Below are positions 1 through 9,136 of a stretch of DNA of 34,369 nucleotides, one piece after another. A model generated the notes under the pieces. The model was given only the letters and a program-made list of their open reading frames with translations. It had not been told where the DNA came from and did no database searches. The stretch spans positions 1 to 34,369 of the forward strand of contig NZ_BASE01000003.1 in NCBI RefSeq assembly GCF_000813125.1, read 5' to 3'. The position numbers were made by a program, and so were the translations under genes. Within the stretch, counting starts at the first letter, position 1; the number at the start of each line of letters is the position of its first letter. The DNA is from Mesobacillus selenatarsenatis SF-1 (lineage in GTDB: Bacteria; Bacillota; Bacilli; Bacillales; Cytobacillaceae).

Positions 1-34
1 TTTGTTTTGCTGCTCCGTTAGAAGCAACTCTTAT

Positions 35-63
35 ATATTATCAGGTTCAAAACCCGATGTCAA
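35..63 (-). promoter_or_regulatory. rRNA-operon-type promoter P2 (sigma A)
   Basis: Read on the minus strand there is a consensus -35 TTGACA (63..58), a 17-base spacer and -10 TAATAT (40..35). It points out of the left edge, downstream of lysS, which is where B. subtilis has an rRNA operon. The 16S gene itself is not in the window, so the assignment to an rRNA operon is inferred from promoter strength, tandem arrangement and synteny. Confidence 0.75.
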
Positions 64-117
64 TAAGTTTTTTTATTTTCTTTGTTGCTAACTAAGTAGC
101 TCGTAGCAACAGATATA

Positions 118-146
118 AATATAGCACCTTTATTCTACAATAGCAA
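118..146 (-). promoter_or_regulatory. rRNA-operon-type promoter P1 (sigma A)
   Basis: Minus-strand TTGCTA (146..141), 17-base spacer, TATATT (123..118), located 83 bases upstream of the stronger P2. Tandem P1/P2 promoters are the usual layout of Bacillus rRNA operons. Between this promoter and the lysS terminator (147-282) I see only AT-rich sequence with no gene. Confidence 0.65.
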
Positions 147-282
147 TAACTTTTTGCTATTTTTATTCGCGGAATTAAAAGAAAGATAATTCATATTACT
201 GTAGTCAATCTGCCTGTATAAGTTACTGTTCTTTTTTACAAGAGTAGGTGAGTAAACTCTCTGACCTAGACCAGATTAATAA

Positions 283-319
283 TAGAAAAAGGCAAAACGC
301 CCTGTGCCGTTTTGCCTTT
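283..319 (-). terminator. Rho-independent terminator of lysS
   Basis: A perfect 12-bp stem (288-299 with 308-319, arms AAAGGCAAAACG and its complement) with an 8-base loop, followed on the minus strand by TTTTTCTATT. It lies 12 bases beyond the lysS stop codon and separates lysS from the rrn promoters. Confidence 0.9.
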
Positions 320-330
320 CCTTCTATCTA

Positions 331-1845
<1,515 letters not shown>

Positions 1846-1941
1846 TTATTATGTAATCCTGATTATGTTTGGTGGATACTTTTATTATTTTACACAAACA
1901 AACGTATTCAGACATTAAAAATCTCTTTTTTCATGCCTAAA

Positions 1942-1976
1942 TAGAATAAAAACTGCCAGTTTGACCACTGGCAGTT
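1942..1976 (-). terminator. Rho-independent terminator of the pab-fol-dusB operon
   Basis: A perfect 10-bp stem AACTGCCAGT (1951-1960) / ACTGGCAGTT (1967-1976) with a six-base loop, followed on the minus strand by TTTTTATTCT. It lies about 50 bases past the dusB stop and closes the folate operon before lysS. Confidence 0.88.
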
Positions 1977-2026
1977 ACTTTTAAGGATAAAGGTATTATA
2001 GGAAAAGTGGCGGTTAATGTCAATTT

Positions 2027-3028
2027 TTATCCAACCTGGTGCGCTTCTTGCTCTTTCGCTTCTACTTCATCCGCAAAGTTTGTCAGCAAACTGACAAGCT
2101 CGTCTCTTGTGTTGCACTCATTGATTCCGTTACGGACTATTGCGTTGCCTCTAATGCCTTTAAGGTACCATGCAGCATGCTTTCGCATTTCGCGTACAGC
2201 GATATGTTCGTTTTTCAAAGCGATCAGGCGGTCAAGGTGCAGGATGCTGACATCGATTTTTTCGCGTGCATTTGGTTCACCCATTAATTCGCCTGTTTCT
2301 AGATATTTTACAGTACGGTAGATCATCCATGGGTTCCCTAGAGCAGCACGACCGATCATAACTCCGTCTACGCCTGTCTCGTCAAGCATTCTCTTGGCAT
2401 CCTGAGGAGTCTGGACATCCCCGTTGCCGATTACAGGAATGTTTACAGCCTGCTTAACATCACGGATAATATCCCAATTCGCTATTCCTTCATACATTTG
2501 AACACGTGTACGGCCGTGAAGAGCAACTGCCTTACCACCAGCACGTTCTACAGCTTGCGCATTCTCGATGGCAAAAATATGATCCTCATCCCAGCCCATG
2601 CGCATTTTTACCGTTACAGGCTTTTCTACCGCATCAACAACCGCCGATACCATCTCATAGATTTTGTTTGGGTCTAGCAGCCACTTCGCACCTGCATCAC
2701 ATTTCGTAATCTTCGGCACCGGGCATCCCATGTTGATATCAATGATATCTGCATTCGTATTTTTATCTACGTATTGCGCTGCCTGCACAAGTGTTTCTCT
2801 TTCACCGCCAAAAATCTGAAGGCTGAGCGGCTTTTCACGTTCATCTATAAATAACATATCGAGAGTCCTGTCGTTTTGAGAAACAATTCCTTTGTCGCTG
2901 ACCATTTCGGCACATACAAGTCCAGCGCCGAATTCTTTGACCGTCAGGCGGAATGCCGAGTTACAAATGCCGGCCATTGGTGCGAGGACGACCTGGTTTT
3001 TCATTTCAATATCGCCAATCTTGAGCAT
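2027..3028 (-). CDS. dusB: tRNA-dihydrouridine synthase DusB (YacF)
   Basis: This FMN- and NADPH-dependent enzyme reduces uridines of the tRNA D-loop to dihydrouridine. The 333-residue protein opens with the flavin-binding TIM-barrel segment APMAGICNSAFR (residues 16-27) and carries the family's catalytic cysteine in NMGCPVPKITK (Cys102). Further phosphate/FMN-binding segments are GNGDVQTP and GVMIGRAALGNPW. The C-terminal helical domain contacts tRNA. The ATG at 3028 has a near-perfect Shine-Dalgarno (AAGGAGGAATGAC). It is the last gene of the folate operon, 36 bases after yazB, as in B. subtilis. The link to folate genes is positional, not functional. The exact Dus subclass and target uridine are inferred from homology. 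Confidence 0.93.
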   Translation of the reverse strand: MLKIGDIEMKNQVVLAPMAGICNSAFRLTVKEFGAGLVCAEMVSDKGIVSQNDRTLDMLFIDEREKPLSLQIFGGERETLVQAAQYVDKNTNADIIDINMGCPVPKITKCDAGAKWLLDPNKIYEMVSAVVDAVEKPVTVKMRMGWDEDHIFAIENAQAVERAGGKAVALHGRTRVQMYEGIANWDIIRDVKQAVNIPVIGNGDVQTPQDAKRMLDETGVDGVMIGRAALGNPWMIYRTVKYLETGELMGEPNAREKIDVSILHLDRLIALKNEHIAVREMRKHAAWYLKGIRGNAIVRNGINECNTRDELVSLLTNFADEVEAKEQEAHQVG

Positions 3029-3064
3029 GTCATTCCTCCTTATGGTCCTATTAATATATCAAAC

Positions 3065-3268
3065 CTACTGTGGGGTTAATTCATCTAATCCGACACCGAG
3101 GACTTCAGCGATCCTGATAATCAGTCTTTCATCAGGCATTCTGTTGCCGCGTTCGATTTCTCCCAGGATGGAGACCGAAACACCTAGCTCTTTTGCGAAG
3201 CTTTCCTGCGTATAACCCTTTAGTTTTCGATAAGCGCGAATACGCCTTCCCCATTTTTCTGCTTCCAT
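3065..3268 (-). CDS. yazB: Small XRE-family HTH protein YazB
   Basis: A 67-residue protein that is almost entirely one lambda-repressor-like helix-turn-helix domain: RIRAYRKLKGYTQESFAKEL, then a recognition-helix region VSVSILGEIERGNRMP, then a third helix ending in GLDELTPQ. There is no ligand or dimerisation domain, so it could only be a minimal DNA-binding regulator or cofactor; its targets are unknown. The ATG has a good ribosome site (AAGGAGTACGAAT) that lies inside the 3' end of folK, so the two genes overlap by 49 bases in different frames. Conservation of this small gene between folK and dusB in Bacillus supports it being real. Confidence 0.85.
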   Translation of the reverse strand: MEAEKWGRRIRAYRKLKGYTQESFAKELGVSVSILGEIERGNRMPDERLIIRIAEVLGVGLDELTPQ

Positions 3269-3753
3269 ATTCGTACTCCTTCTCTATCCGGTATACTTAG
3301 TAAACAGTTTTTCAGCGGCTCCTTCATCGATGGGAGCGTGAGGTTTGGGTCCATTTCAAGCAATGGAAGAATTACAAACGCGCGTTCGCTCATCCGAGGG
3401 TGCGGAATTGTAAGCTTCTCTGTTTCAATATTTTCTTGATTATATAGCAAAATGTCAAGGTCTAACGTTCTGGGCCCCCATTTTATTTCCCTTTTTCTCC
3501 CAAGCTTCAATTCGATTTCAAGGCAGGTATCCAGAAGTTTAACCGGTTCTAAGCTCGTCTTTACCTGGATTGCCATGTTTAAAAATTGATCCTGTTCAGT
3601 GTAGCCTACCGGGTCGGTTTCATAGACGGAAGAAGTATTTACCACTGTGATGTTTTCATGGCTTTCAAGGAGGATGATTGCCTGGGTCAAATACCCAAAG
3701 CGGTCACCCATATTGGACCCTAGTGCAATATATGCGTTGTTTTCCACTGTCAT
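3220..3753 (-). CDS. folK: 2-amino-4-hydroxy-6-hydroxymethyldihydropteridine pyrophosphokinase
   Basis: FolK transfers pyrophosphate from ATP to 6-hydroxymethyl-dihydropterin, activating it for FolP. The 177-residue protein shows the family's conserved stretches: ALGSNMGDR near the start, SSVYETDPVGYTEQDQFLNM in the pterin-binding part, and the signature WGPRTLDLDILLY around residues 92-104. The folB stop and the folK ATG share an ATGA (3753-3750), so translation is probably coupled; AAGGAG sits only two bases before the ATG. The C-terminal 16 codons overlap yazB. It is slightly longer than the B. subtilis enzyme (about 167 residues) because of the tail. Confidence 0.95.
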   Translation of the reverse strand: MTVENNAYIALGSNMGDRFGYLTQAIILLESHENITVVNTSSVYETDPVGYTEQDQFLNMAIQVKTSLEPVKLLDTCLEIELKLGRKREIKWGPRTLDLDILLYNQENIETEKLTIPHPRMSERAFVILPLLEMDPNLTLPSMKEPLKNCLLSIPDREGVRIWKQKNGEGVFALIEN

Positions 3754-4109
3754 CTGCTCCTTGTGATCTCAACTGCGACTGATTTGTAATGGCCAGGTAT
3801 CGGCGGGTCCGGCTTAATGACTTTTACGTGGCATGCTTCCACCAGAGAAAAACGTTCAAGGATCGTCCCGGCAATTCTTTCAGCAATCGCTTCTACAAGC
3901 TTAACTGGCTGGCCTTCAACGATATCCTTGCAGACCATATATAAATCCGCATAGTTAATTGACTCATTAAGATCATCGCTTTTTCCTGCTTTTGAAAGAT
4001 CCAGTTCCACCGTTAAATCTACCGCAAAACGCTGGCCTAACCTTGTTTCTTCAGGAAAAACACCGTGGTAGCCGTAAAACTCCATTTGGGTCACATATAT
4101 TTTATCCAT
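3750..4109 (-). CDS. folB: Dihydroneopterin aldolase
   Basis: FolB converts 7,8-dihydroneopterin to 6-hydroxymethyl-dihydropterin plus glycolaldehyde, just before FolK. The product begins MDKIYVTQMEFYGYHGVFPEE; the family's active-site Tyr/Glu and Lys region is recognisable in GYHGVFPEE and KVIKPDPPIPGHYKSVAVEI. I chose the ATG at 4109 (119 residues) because it follows AAGGGTG at a suitable distance and matches the start of the B. subtilis protein; an in-frame GTG at 4118 would add three residues. The start lies inside the last codons of folP (8-base overlap), and the stop overlaps the folK ATG. Confidence 0.94.
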   Translation of the reverse strand: MDKIYVTQMEFYGYHGVFPEETRLGQRFAVDLTVELDLSKAGKSDDLNESINYADLYMVCKDIVEGQPVKLVEAIAERIAGTILERFSLVEACHVKVIKPDPPIPGHYKSVAVEITRSR

Positions 4110-4935
4110 TGTATTCACCCTTTCCCATCATCGCGTCCATCATCTTCGCCATCCGCGCCATCTCTTTCACATCATGGATCCGGACAATCTGGCAGCCTTT
4201 CTGGATTCCGTAACACACAGTCGCTCCCGTACCTTCTGTTCTTTCCGTAACAGGCAAATCCAGTACGCCGCCGATCATTGACTTTTTCGATGTGCCAAGG
4301 AGGACGGGATATCCTAAAGACACAAGCGTATCAAGGTGACGCATCATCTCAAGGTTTTCCTTTAGGTCTTTCGCAAAGCCGATGCCTGGGTCAAGGATGA
4401 TTTGCTCGTCGCTTACCCCTGCTTTTTTCGCGATTGTAATGCTTTCATATAAATCATTCAGCACGTCACGAATGAAGTTTGTATAATTGCGGTCGTTCCG
4501 ATTGTGCATCAGGATAATCGGTACTCCGGTTTCTGCGGCGACATCGGCAATTTCCGGGTCCTCCTTCGCTCCCCAAATATCATTGATAATGGCTGCTCCA
4601 GCATCGACGGCACTTTTGGCAACCTTTGATTTATATGTATCGATGGAGATTGGTACCTGAACTTCTTTCGAAATGGCCTCAATCGCCGGTACCACCCTGC
4701 CAATCTCCTCTTCATCGGAGATCCGTTCATGTCCCGGTCTTGTTGATTCGCCTCCGATGTCAAGAATATCCGCTCCGTCGGCGATCATTTGTTTAGCATG
4801 TAAGACAGCATGATCAAGGTGATTGTATTTCCCGCCGTCTGAAAAAGAATCAGGCGTGACGTTCAATATTCCCATAATCAGTGTTTTATTGGTGAAGTCC
4901 AGTGTATAAGGACCGGCTTTTATCACGGTATTCAT
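4102..4935 (-). CDS. folP: Dihydropteroate synthase
   Basis: FolP (Sul in B. subtilis) condenses dihydropterin pyrophosphate with p-aminobenzoate; it is the target of sulfonamides. The TIM-barrel signatures are clear: GILNVTPDSFSDGGKY near the N-terminus, DIGGESTRPG for the phosphate/pABA loop, and DPGIGFAKD. The start is placed at the ATG at 4935 (277 residues): it forms an ATGA overlap with the pabC stop and follows GGAGGAG. The longer reading frame to 4971 would only add 12 residues lying inside pabC. No sulfonamide-resistance insertion is evident, although this cannot be judged reliably by eye. Confidence 0.95.
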   Translation of the reverse strand: MNTVIKAGPYTLDFTNKTLIMGILNVTPDSFSDGGKYNHLDHAVLHAKQMIADGADILDIGGESTRPGHERISDEEEIGRVVPAIEAISKEVQVPISIDTYKSKVAKSAVDAGAAIINDIWGAKEDPEIADVAAETGVPIILMHNRNDRNYTNFIRDVLNDLYESITIAKKAGVSDEQIILDPGIGFAKDLKENLEMMRHLDTLVSLGYPVLLGTSKKSMIGGVLDLPVTERTEGTGATVCYGIQKGCQIVRIHDVKEMARMAKMMDAMMGKGEYNG

Positions 4936-5807
4936 GTATGAGCTCCTCCATCCAATTTCGTTCTGCTCCATAGCGTTTCCCGGTTAGCTGCATATTTGCC
5001 AAACAGTCTGCTCGCCAGCTCTCCTGATTTCCCGGGAAAGCTTTTTCCTGAAAAATCTGTAACCGGGACGATTTCCTGAATCGAATTAGTCAGGAACAAT
5101 TCATCAGCTGCTTCAGCTTCTTCCTTTTTGTATAAGCCTTCACGAACCTCGATGCCCGCGTTGCGGGCAAGCGCGATGACGAACCTGCGGGTGATTCCAT
5201 TCAAAATTCCCGTCTCGACAGCAGGCGTATACAGGACACCATCCCTGTACCAGAAAACATTCGAGACAATTCCTTCGGCCAATAACCCTTCCTCTGTAAG
5301 GAAAATTCCTTCTGTATCCATTGCAGGGCCTGCCTCACGCTTGGCGAGCACATTATTAAGATAATGGTGGGATTTCAGCCGCTCTGCACCCTCAGGTGTG
5401 TTGCGCCTCAAGTCCAGGAGAACAGCCTTTTTCTCACTCATCTCTCCAGCTGGCGGCAGCGGCTTCGCAAATACGATCACATTTGGCTCCCGGTAACTCT
5501 CTGTCTGCAAGCCTATTTCGCCATTTCCAGCCGAAACATTGAAGCGGATATAAGCATCCTTGAGATTATTTTTAGCTAATAAGCCTTCGAGGATCATAAC
5601 ACTTTCCTCCGGAGTAAATTCAGCTTCGATATTCAAAACACGGAGACTGGCATTCAGCCGCTCCATATGATCATCCAGCAAAAAAGGATGGCCATTGTAG
5701 ATCCTAAACGTTTCGAACACGCCCAACCCGTATAGAAAGCCGTGGTCAAAAGGGGAAATTGTGATTTCATCCTTTGAGACTAACTGGCCATTACTGTATA
5801 CAAACAT
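4932..5807 (-). CDS. pabC: Aminodeoxychorismate lyase
   Basis: PabC is a fold-type IV PLP enzyme that removes pyruvate from 4-amino-4-deoxychorismate to give p-aminobenzoate. The 291-residue sequence has the class-IV aminotransferase layout: FDHGFLYGLGVFETFRIYNG (residues 19-38), the Lys region RLKSHHYLNNVLAKREA, and the cofactor phosphate segment ETGILNGITRRFV. The pabA stop and the pabC ATG overlap as TAATG (5809-5805). GGAAG in the end of pabA serves as the ribosome site. A D-amino-acid or branched-chain aminotransferase of the same fold is the main alternative, but position between pabA and folP decides it. Confidence 0.94.
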   Translation of the reverse strand: MFVYSNGQLVSKDEITISPFDHGFLYGLGVFETFRIYNGHPFLLDDHMERLNASLRVLNIEAEFTPEESVMILEGLLAKNNLKDAYIRFNVSAGNGEIGLQTESYREPNVIVFAKPLPPAGEMSEKKAVLLDLRRNTPEGAERLKSHHYLNNVLAKREAGPAMDTEGIFLTEEGLLAEGIVSNVFWYRDGVLYTPAVETGILNGITRRFVIALARNAGIEVREGLYKKEEAEAADELFLTNSIQEIVPVTDFSGKSFPGKSGELASRLFGKYAANRETLWSRTKLDGGAHT

Positions 5808-6397
5808 TATAAACTTACTTCCTTAGCAGTTTTGTAATGGGCAATGAAATTGCGAAGCAGTTGCTTTCCTGGCGTCGTTAAAATGGATTCCGGGTGGAAT
5901 TGGACCCCTTCTACAGGCAGCGTTTTATGGCGGATCGCCATGATCTCGCCCTCCTCCGTCCATGCTGAAACCTCCAGGCAGTCAGGAAGGGTTTCTTTTT
6001 TTACGATGAGCGAATGGTAGCGTGCCGCAGGGAACGGATTTTCCAATCCTTCAAAAATCGTCTTGCCATCATGATAGACCAAAGAAGTTTTGCCATGCAT
6101 GAGCCGCTCCGCACGGACCACGTCACCGCCAAATACCTGGGCGATAGACTGATGGCCCAGACAAACACCGAAAATCGGCGTTTTGCCTGAAAAATTCTTG
6201 ATCGCTTCCAGGCTGATGCCTGCTTCATTCGGGCTGCACGGCCCAGGTGAGATCATCAAGAACTGCGGGTCAAGCTCCGCAATGCCCTGAATGGACGTCT
6301 GATCATTGCGGATGACATTAAGCTCTTCGCCCATTTCACCCAAATACTGAACGAGATTATATGTGAATGAATCATAATTATCAATCATCAAAATCAT
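5807..6397 (-). CDS. pabA: Para-aminobenzoate/anthranilate synthase glutamine amidotransferase subunit
   Basis: A class I glutamine amidotransferase that supplies ammonia to PabB. The catalytic cysteine is Cys79 in [12 protein letters not shown], and the His-Glu pair is His168/Glu170 in [14 protein letters not shown]. The oxyanion-type motif [13 protein letters not shown] is at residues 48-60. At 196 residues it is the usual length. In B. subtilis this subunit (PabA/TrpG) is shared with anthranilate synthase; whether that holds here depends on the trp operon, which is outside the window. Start ATG at 6397 overlaps the pabB stop (ATGA) and follows GGAGG at a spacing of seven. Confidence 0.95.
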   Translation of the reverse strand: MILMIDNYDSFTYNLVQYLGEMGEELNVIRNDQTSIQGIAELDPQFLMISPGPCSPNEAGISLEAIKNFSGKTPIFGVCLGHQSIAQVFGGDVVRAERLMHGKTSLVYHDGKTIFEGLENPFPAARYHSLIVKKETLPDCLEVSAWTEEGEIMAIRHKTLPVEGVQFHPESILTTPGKQLLRNFIAHYKTAKEVSL

Positions 6398-7791
6398 GCT
6401 CTACCCTCCGCAAGCTCTTTCGCCTTCCAAAGAGCAATTGCTTTCTTTAATGATTCTTTATATTCATTGGCAGGGATGGAGTCGATGACGACTCCTGCTC
6501 CTGCCTGAACATGAGCCATCCCATCCTTGACCAGCATCGTCCGGATAATGATGTTCAGTTCCATATTGCCGTTAAAACCGAACCATCCAAGCGATCCGGT
6601 ATAAGGCCCGCGTCTCACCGGCTCAAGCTCTTCTATGATTTCCATTGTCCTTACCTTCGGGGCACCGGTAATCGTGCCGCCAGGGAAGGTTGCATTGACA
6701 ACATTGAACCAGGTCTCGCCCTCTGCCAGCTCTCCCCGGACATTTGAAACGATATGCATGACATGCGAGTACTTTTCAATGACCATGAACTCATTGACTT
6801 CGACAGTACCGAACTTGCACACCCTGCCGAGGTCATTCCTTTCAAGGTCTACAAGCATGACGTGTTCTGCGCGCTCTTTTTCATTGTTGATCAGCTCATT
6901 GGCAAGCTGCAAATCTTCTTCATCTGTCCTGCCCCTCGATCTCGTGCCGGCAATCGGCCTTGTGCTGACCTCCGAACCTTTTACTTTTGCTAAAAGTTCA
7001 GGGGAACCGCTGACGAGCTGGAAGTCTTGTGTATGCAGGTAACCCATATATGGAGATGGGTTCAGCTTGCGCAGCTGCCGGTATACTTCTAGCGCTTCGG
7101 TCTCGATCGGCTTGGACTGCCTGACAGATAGATTTACCTGGAAGACGTCCCCCTGCGCTATGTATTGCTTCACCTTCTCAACTGCCTCGATGAATTCAGC
7201 TTCATCCATCGATACTTGCAGATCATCACGGGCAGGCTTTGCTTCGGCAAAAACTTCCGGAACTTCAGTGTCCCACCTGTCTTTCCAATCTGAAAGCTTG
7301 TCCTCCGCCTGCTTTTCCCGTCCTTTTTCCGATAGAGCCATTAGCCATAGCTTCTCTGTCTGATGGTCAAAAACAAACCATTCCTTGAATAGCTGGAAGT
7401 AGACCTCCGGAATTTCGGAATCGTCCTTAGCCATTGCTGGAAGCTTTTCGATATAACGGGCATAATCATAGCTCAGATAGCCGATTGCGCCGCCCTGGAA
7501 ATCCGGTAAGCCTTCTGCTTCAGGCACCTGATACTTTTCCATTTGATTCTTCAATAACTCAAGAGGATTGCCCTCCAGCGTACTTGACGAACCACCCTTT
7601 GTGATTGTCAGTTTATTATTTTTACCCGAAAAAATAATATCAGGATTGAATGCGGCGATACTGTAGCGCCCGCCTCTCCCGCTTTCGAGGATGACATGCT
7701 CTTTATATTGTTGTGCAATATGATCATATTGATGAAAAAAACGTGAAGCTGTATAAGGAATCATTTTTGATTGAATGCTATAGTGCGGCAA
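6394..7791 (-). CDS. pabB: Aminodeoxychorismate synthase component I
   Basis: PabB uses ammonia from PabA to convert chorismate to 4-amino-4-deoxychorismate. The C-terminal chorismate-binding domain is well conserved, with the segments [44 protein letters not shown] and [27 protein letters not shown] distinguishes these enzymes from many anthranilate synthases. The frame opens with a GTG at 7800, but AGGGG abuts that codon, while the TTG at 7791 sits six bases after AGGGGTG; I therefore prefer the TTG (465 residues). It is the first gene of the folate operon. Upstream (7801-7910) has an AT-rich promoter-like stretch with TATGAT but no convincing -35. Confidence 0.92.
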   Translation of the reverse strand: MPHYSIQSKMIPYTASRFFHQYDHIAQQYKEHVILESGRGGRYSIAAFNPDIIFSGKNNKLTITKGGSSSTLEGNPLELLKNQMEKYQVPEAEGLPDFQGGAIGYLSYDYARYIEKLPAMAKDDSEIPEVYFQLFKEWFVFDHQTEKLWLMALSEKGREKQAEDKLSDWKDRWDTEVPEVFAEAKPARDDLQVSMDEAEFIEAVEKVKQYIAQGDVFQVNLSVRQSKPIETEALEVYRQLRKLNPSPYMGYLHTQDFQLVSGSPELLAKVKGSEVSTRPIAGTRSRGRTDEEDLQLANELINNEKERAEHVMLVDLERNDLGRVCKFGTVEVNEFMVIEKYSHVMHIVSNVRGELAEGETWFNVVNATFPGGTITGAPKVRTMEIIEELEPVRRGPYTGSLGWFGFNGNMELNIIIRTMLVKDGMAHVQAGAGVVIDSIPANEYKESLKKAIALWKAKELAEGRA

Positions 7792-7907
7792 GCTTTTCAC
7801 CCCTATTTTTTTCTCTTAATACATCATACATGATGAAGGGCGCGCTTTCATTTTTAAAATAATGGTTTTTTCGAAAAATTGTCGATTTTGCAGGATTTTT
7901 TCTGAAG

Positions 7908-7941
7908 AAGGAAAAGAGGCAAGCTAGATTAGCCTGCCTCT
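7908..7941 (-). terminator. Rho-independent terminator of cysK
   Basis: Inverted repeat AGAGGC(A) (7915-7921) with TGCCTCT (7935-7941), an inner AGCTA/TAGC pairing, followed on the minus strand by TTTTCCTTC. It lies 10 bases after the cysK stop and separates cysK from pabB. Confidence 0.8.
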
Positions 7942-7950
7942 AAAATATAA

Positions 7951-8877
7951 TCAGTCTTCGAATTGGTAAAGTGGTGTGCTCAGGTAGCGTTCTCCGTTAC
8001 TTGGGATGACTGCAAGCACCTTTTTGCCTTTGCCGAGCTTTTTCGCTGTTTCCAATGCTGCATAAATGGCTGCACCTGAAGAGATTCCGCCGAGGATTCC
8101 TGCTTCTTTTGCCGCGCGGCGGGCATAGTCGAATGCCTGCTCATTTTCAACCTTGAAGATTTCATCGTACACATTTGTATCAAGTACACCAGGAACGAAT
8201 CCTGCACCAATTCCCTGGATCTTGTGCGGTCCTGGTTTTCCGCCGGATAATACCGGGGAATCTGTTGGCTCAACAGCGATAATCTTGATATTCTTGTATT
8301 TTTCACGAAGGACTTTCCCTGCTCCTGTGATCGTTCCGCCCGTGCCAATACCTGCGATGAATGCATCCAGTTGATCACCCATCTGCTCGACAATTTCCGG
8401 TCCAGTCGTTCTTTCATGTACAGAAGGGTTAGATTCATTCTCGAACTGCTGAGGCATGAAGTAACCATTTTCCTTTGCTAGTTCCTCAGCTTTGCGGATC
8501 GCGCCACCCATTCCTTCAGGGCCAGGAGTCAATACAAGGTCCGCTCCATAAGCACGAAGCAGATTTCTACGCTCCATACTCATTGTCTCCGGCATGACGA
8601 GAATTGCTTTGTAGCCTTTGGCTGCTGCTACCATCGCCAGTCCGATTCCAGTATTTCCACTCGTTGGTTCGATGATTGTATCCCCTTGTTTCAGGGCTCC
8701 TTTTGCCTCAGCATCCTCAATCATCGCCAAAGCGATACGATCCTTGACGCTGCTGCCCGGGTTCATGTATTCAAGCTTCAAATAAATATCCGCACTTTGG
8801 TCATCACCAAGTCCGTTCAGCTTCACAATTGGTGTCTGGCCGATCAACTCTGTAATTGAATTTGCAATACGTACCAA
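7951..8877 (-). CDS. cysK: Cysteine synthase A (O-acetylserine thiol-lyase)
   Basis: CysK makes cysteine from O-acetylserine and sulfide using PLP. The pyridoxal lysine is in [12 protein letters not shown] (Lys45 from the chosen start); [12 protein letters not shown] binds the substrate carboxylate; GTGGTITG holds the PLP phosphate. The frame opens with GTG at 8886, but AAGGGGTGGG overlaps that codon, whereas the TTG at 8877 lies just downstream and gives [13 protein letters not shown], matching the B. subtilis N-terminus. I use the TTG (308 residues). In Bacillus CysK also acts as partner of the repressor CymR; a matching operator candidate lies upstream. Confidence 0.95.
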   Translation of the reverse strand: MVRIANSITELIGQTPIVKLNGLGDDQSADIYLKLEYMNPGSSVKDRIALAMIEDAEAKGALKQGDTIIEPTSGNTGIGLAMVAAAKGYKAILVMPETMSMERRNLLRAYGADLVLTPGPEGMGGAIRKAEELAKENGYFMPQQFENESNPSVHERTTGPEIVEQMGDQLDAFIAGIGTGGTITGAGKVLREKYKNIKIIAVEPTDSPVLSGGKPGPHKIQGIGAGFVPGVLDTNVYDEIFKVENEQAFDYARRAAKEAGILGGISSGAAIYAALETAKKLGKGKKVLAVIPSNGERYLSTPLYQFED

Positions 8878-8900
8878 ATTACCCACCCCTTAATCCGACT

Positions 8901-8923
8901 ATTTTAATTGGTTTTATTAAAAT
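8901..8923 (-). promoter_or_regulatory. Operator-like palindrome in the cysK start region (CymR candidate)
   Basis: A perfect inverted repeat ATTTTAAT-TGGTTTT-ATTAAAAT (8 + 7 + 8). It overlaps the downstream half of the cysK -10 hexamer and the transcription start, where a bound repressor would block initiation. In B. subtilis cysK is repressed by CymR when cysteine is plentiful. Assignment to CymR is inference from gene identity and position. Confidence 0.55.
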
Positions 8924-8949
8924 TTACCAATACTTTAAGTCTATGTCAA
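8921..8949 (-). promoter_or_regulatory. cysK sigma-A promoter
   Basis: Minus-strand TTGACA (8949..8944), 17-base spacer, TAAATT (8926..8921). The -35 is perfect and the -10 matches four of six. The predicted start is about 35 bases before the TTG start codon. Confidence 0.75.
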
Positions 8950-9097
8950 TCAGTATGCTTCGACATCAACAAAAATCAGTCTTTTGCCTAGGCCCTTTTC
9001 GTACAATGTTGCTTTCACAATCATCCTACCCGATTCAAAAGCATCATCGAAAAGAGCATCACCCTTTTTAAACTATCCTATTTTGAATTTCTCTAAA

Positions 9098-9130
9098 CAA
9101 GAAAAGCACCGGTTCAGTTCACCAGTGCTT
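9098..9130 (-). terminator. Rho-independent terminator downstream of yacD
   Basis: Imperfect stem AAGCACTGGT/ACCGGTGCTT (9104-9130, one G-U type mismatch) followed on the minus strand by TTCTTG. It begins six bases past the yacD stop and closes the coaX-hslO-yacD unit. The interval 8950-9097 shows nothing further. Confidence 0.7.
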
Positions 9131-9136
9131 CGTTCG

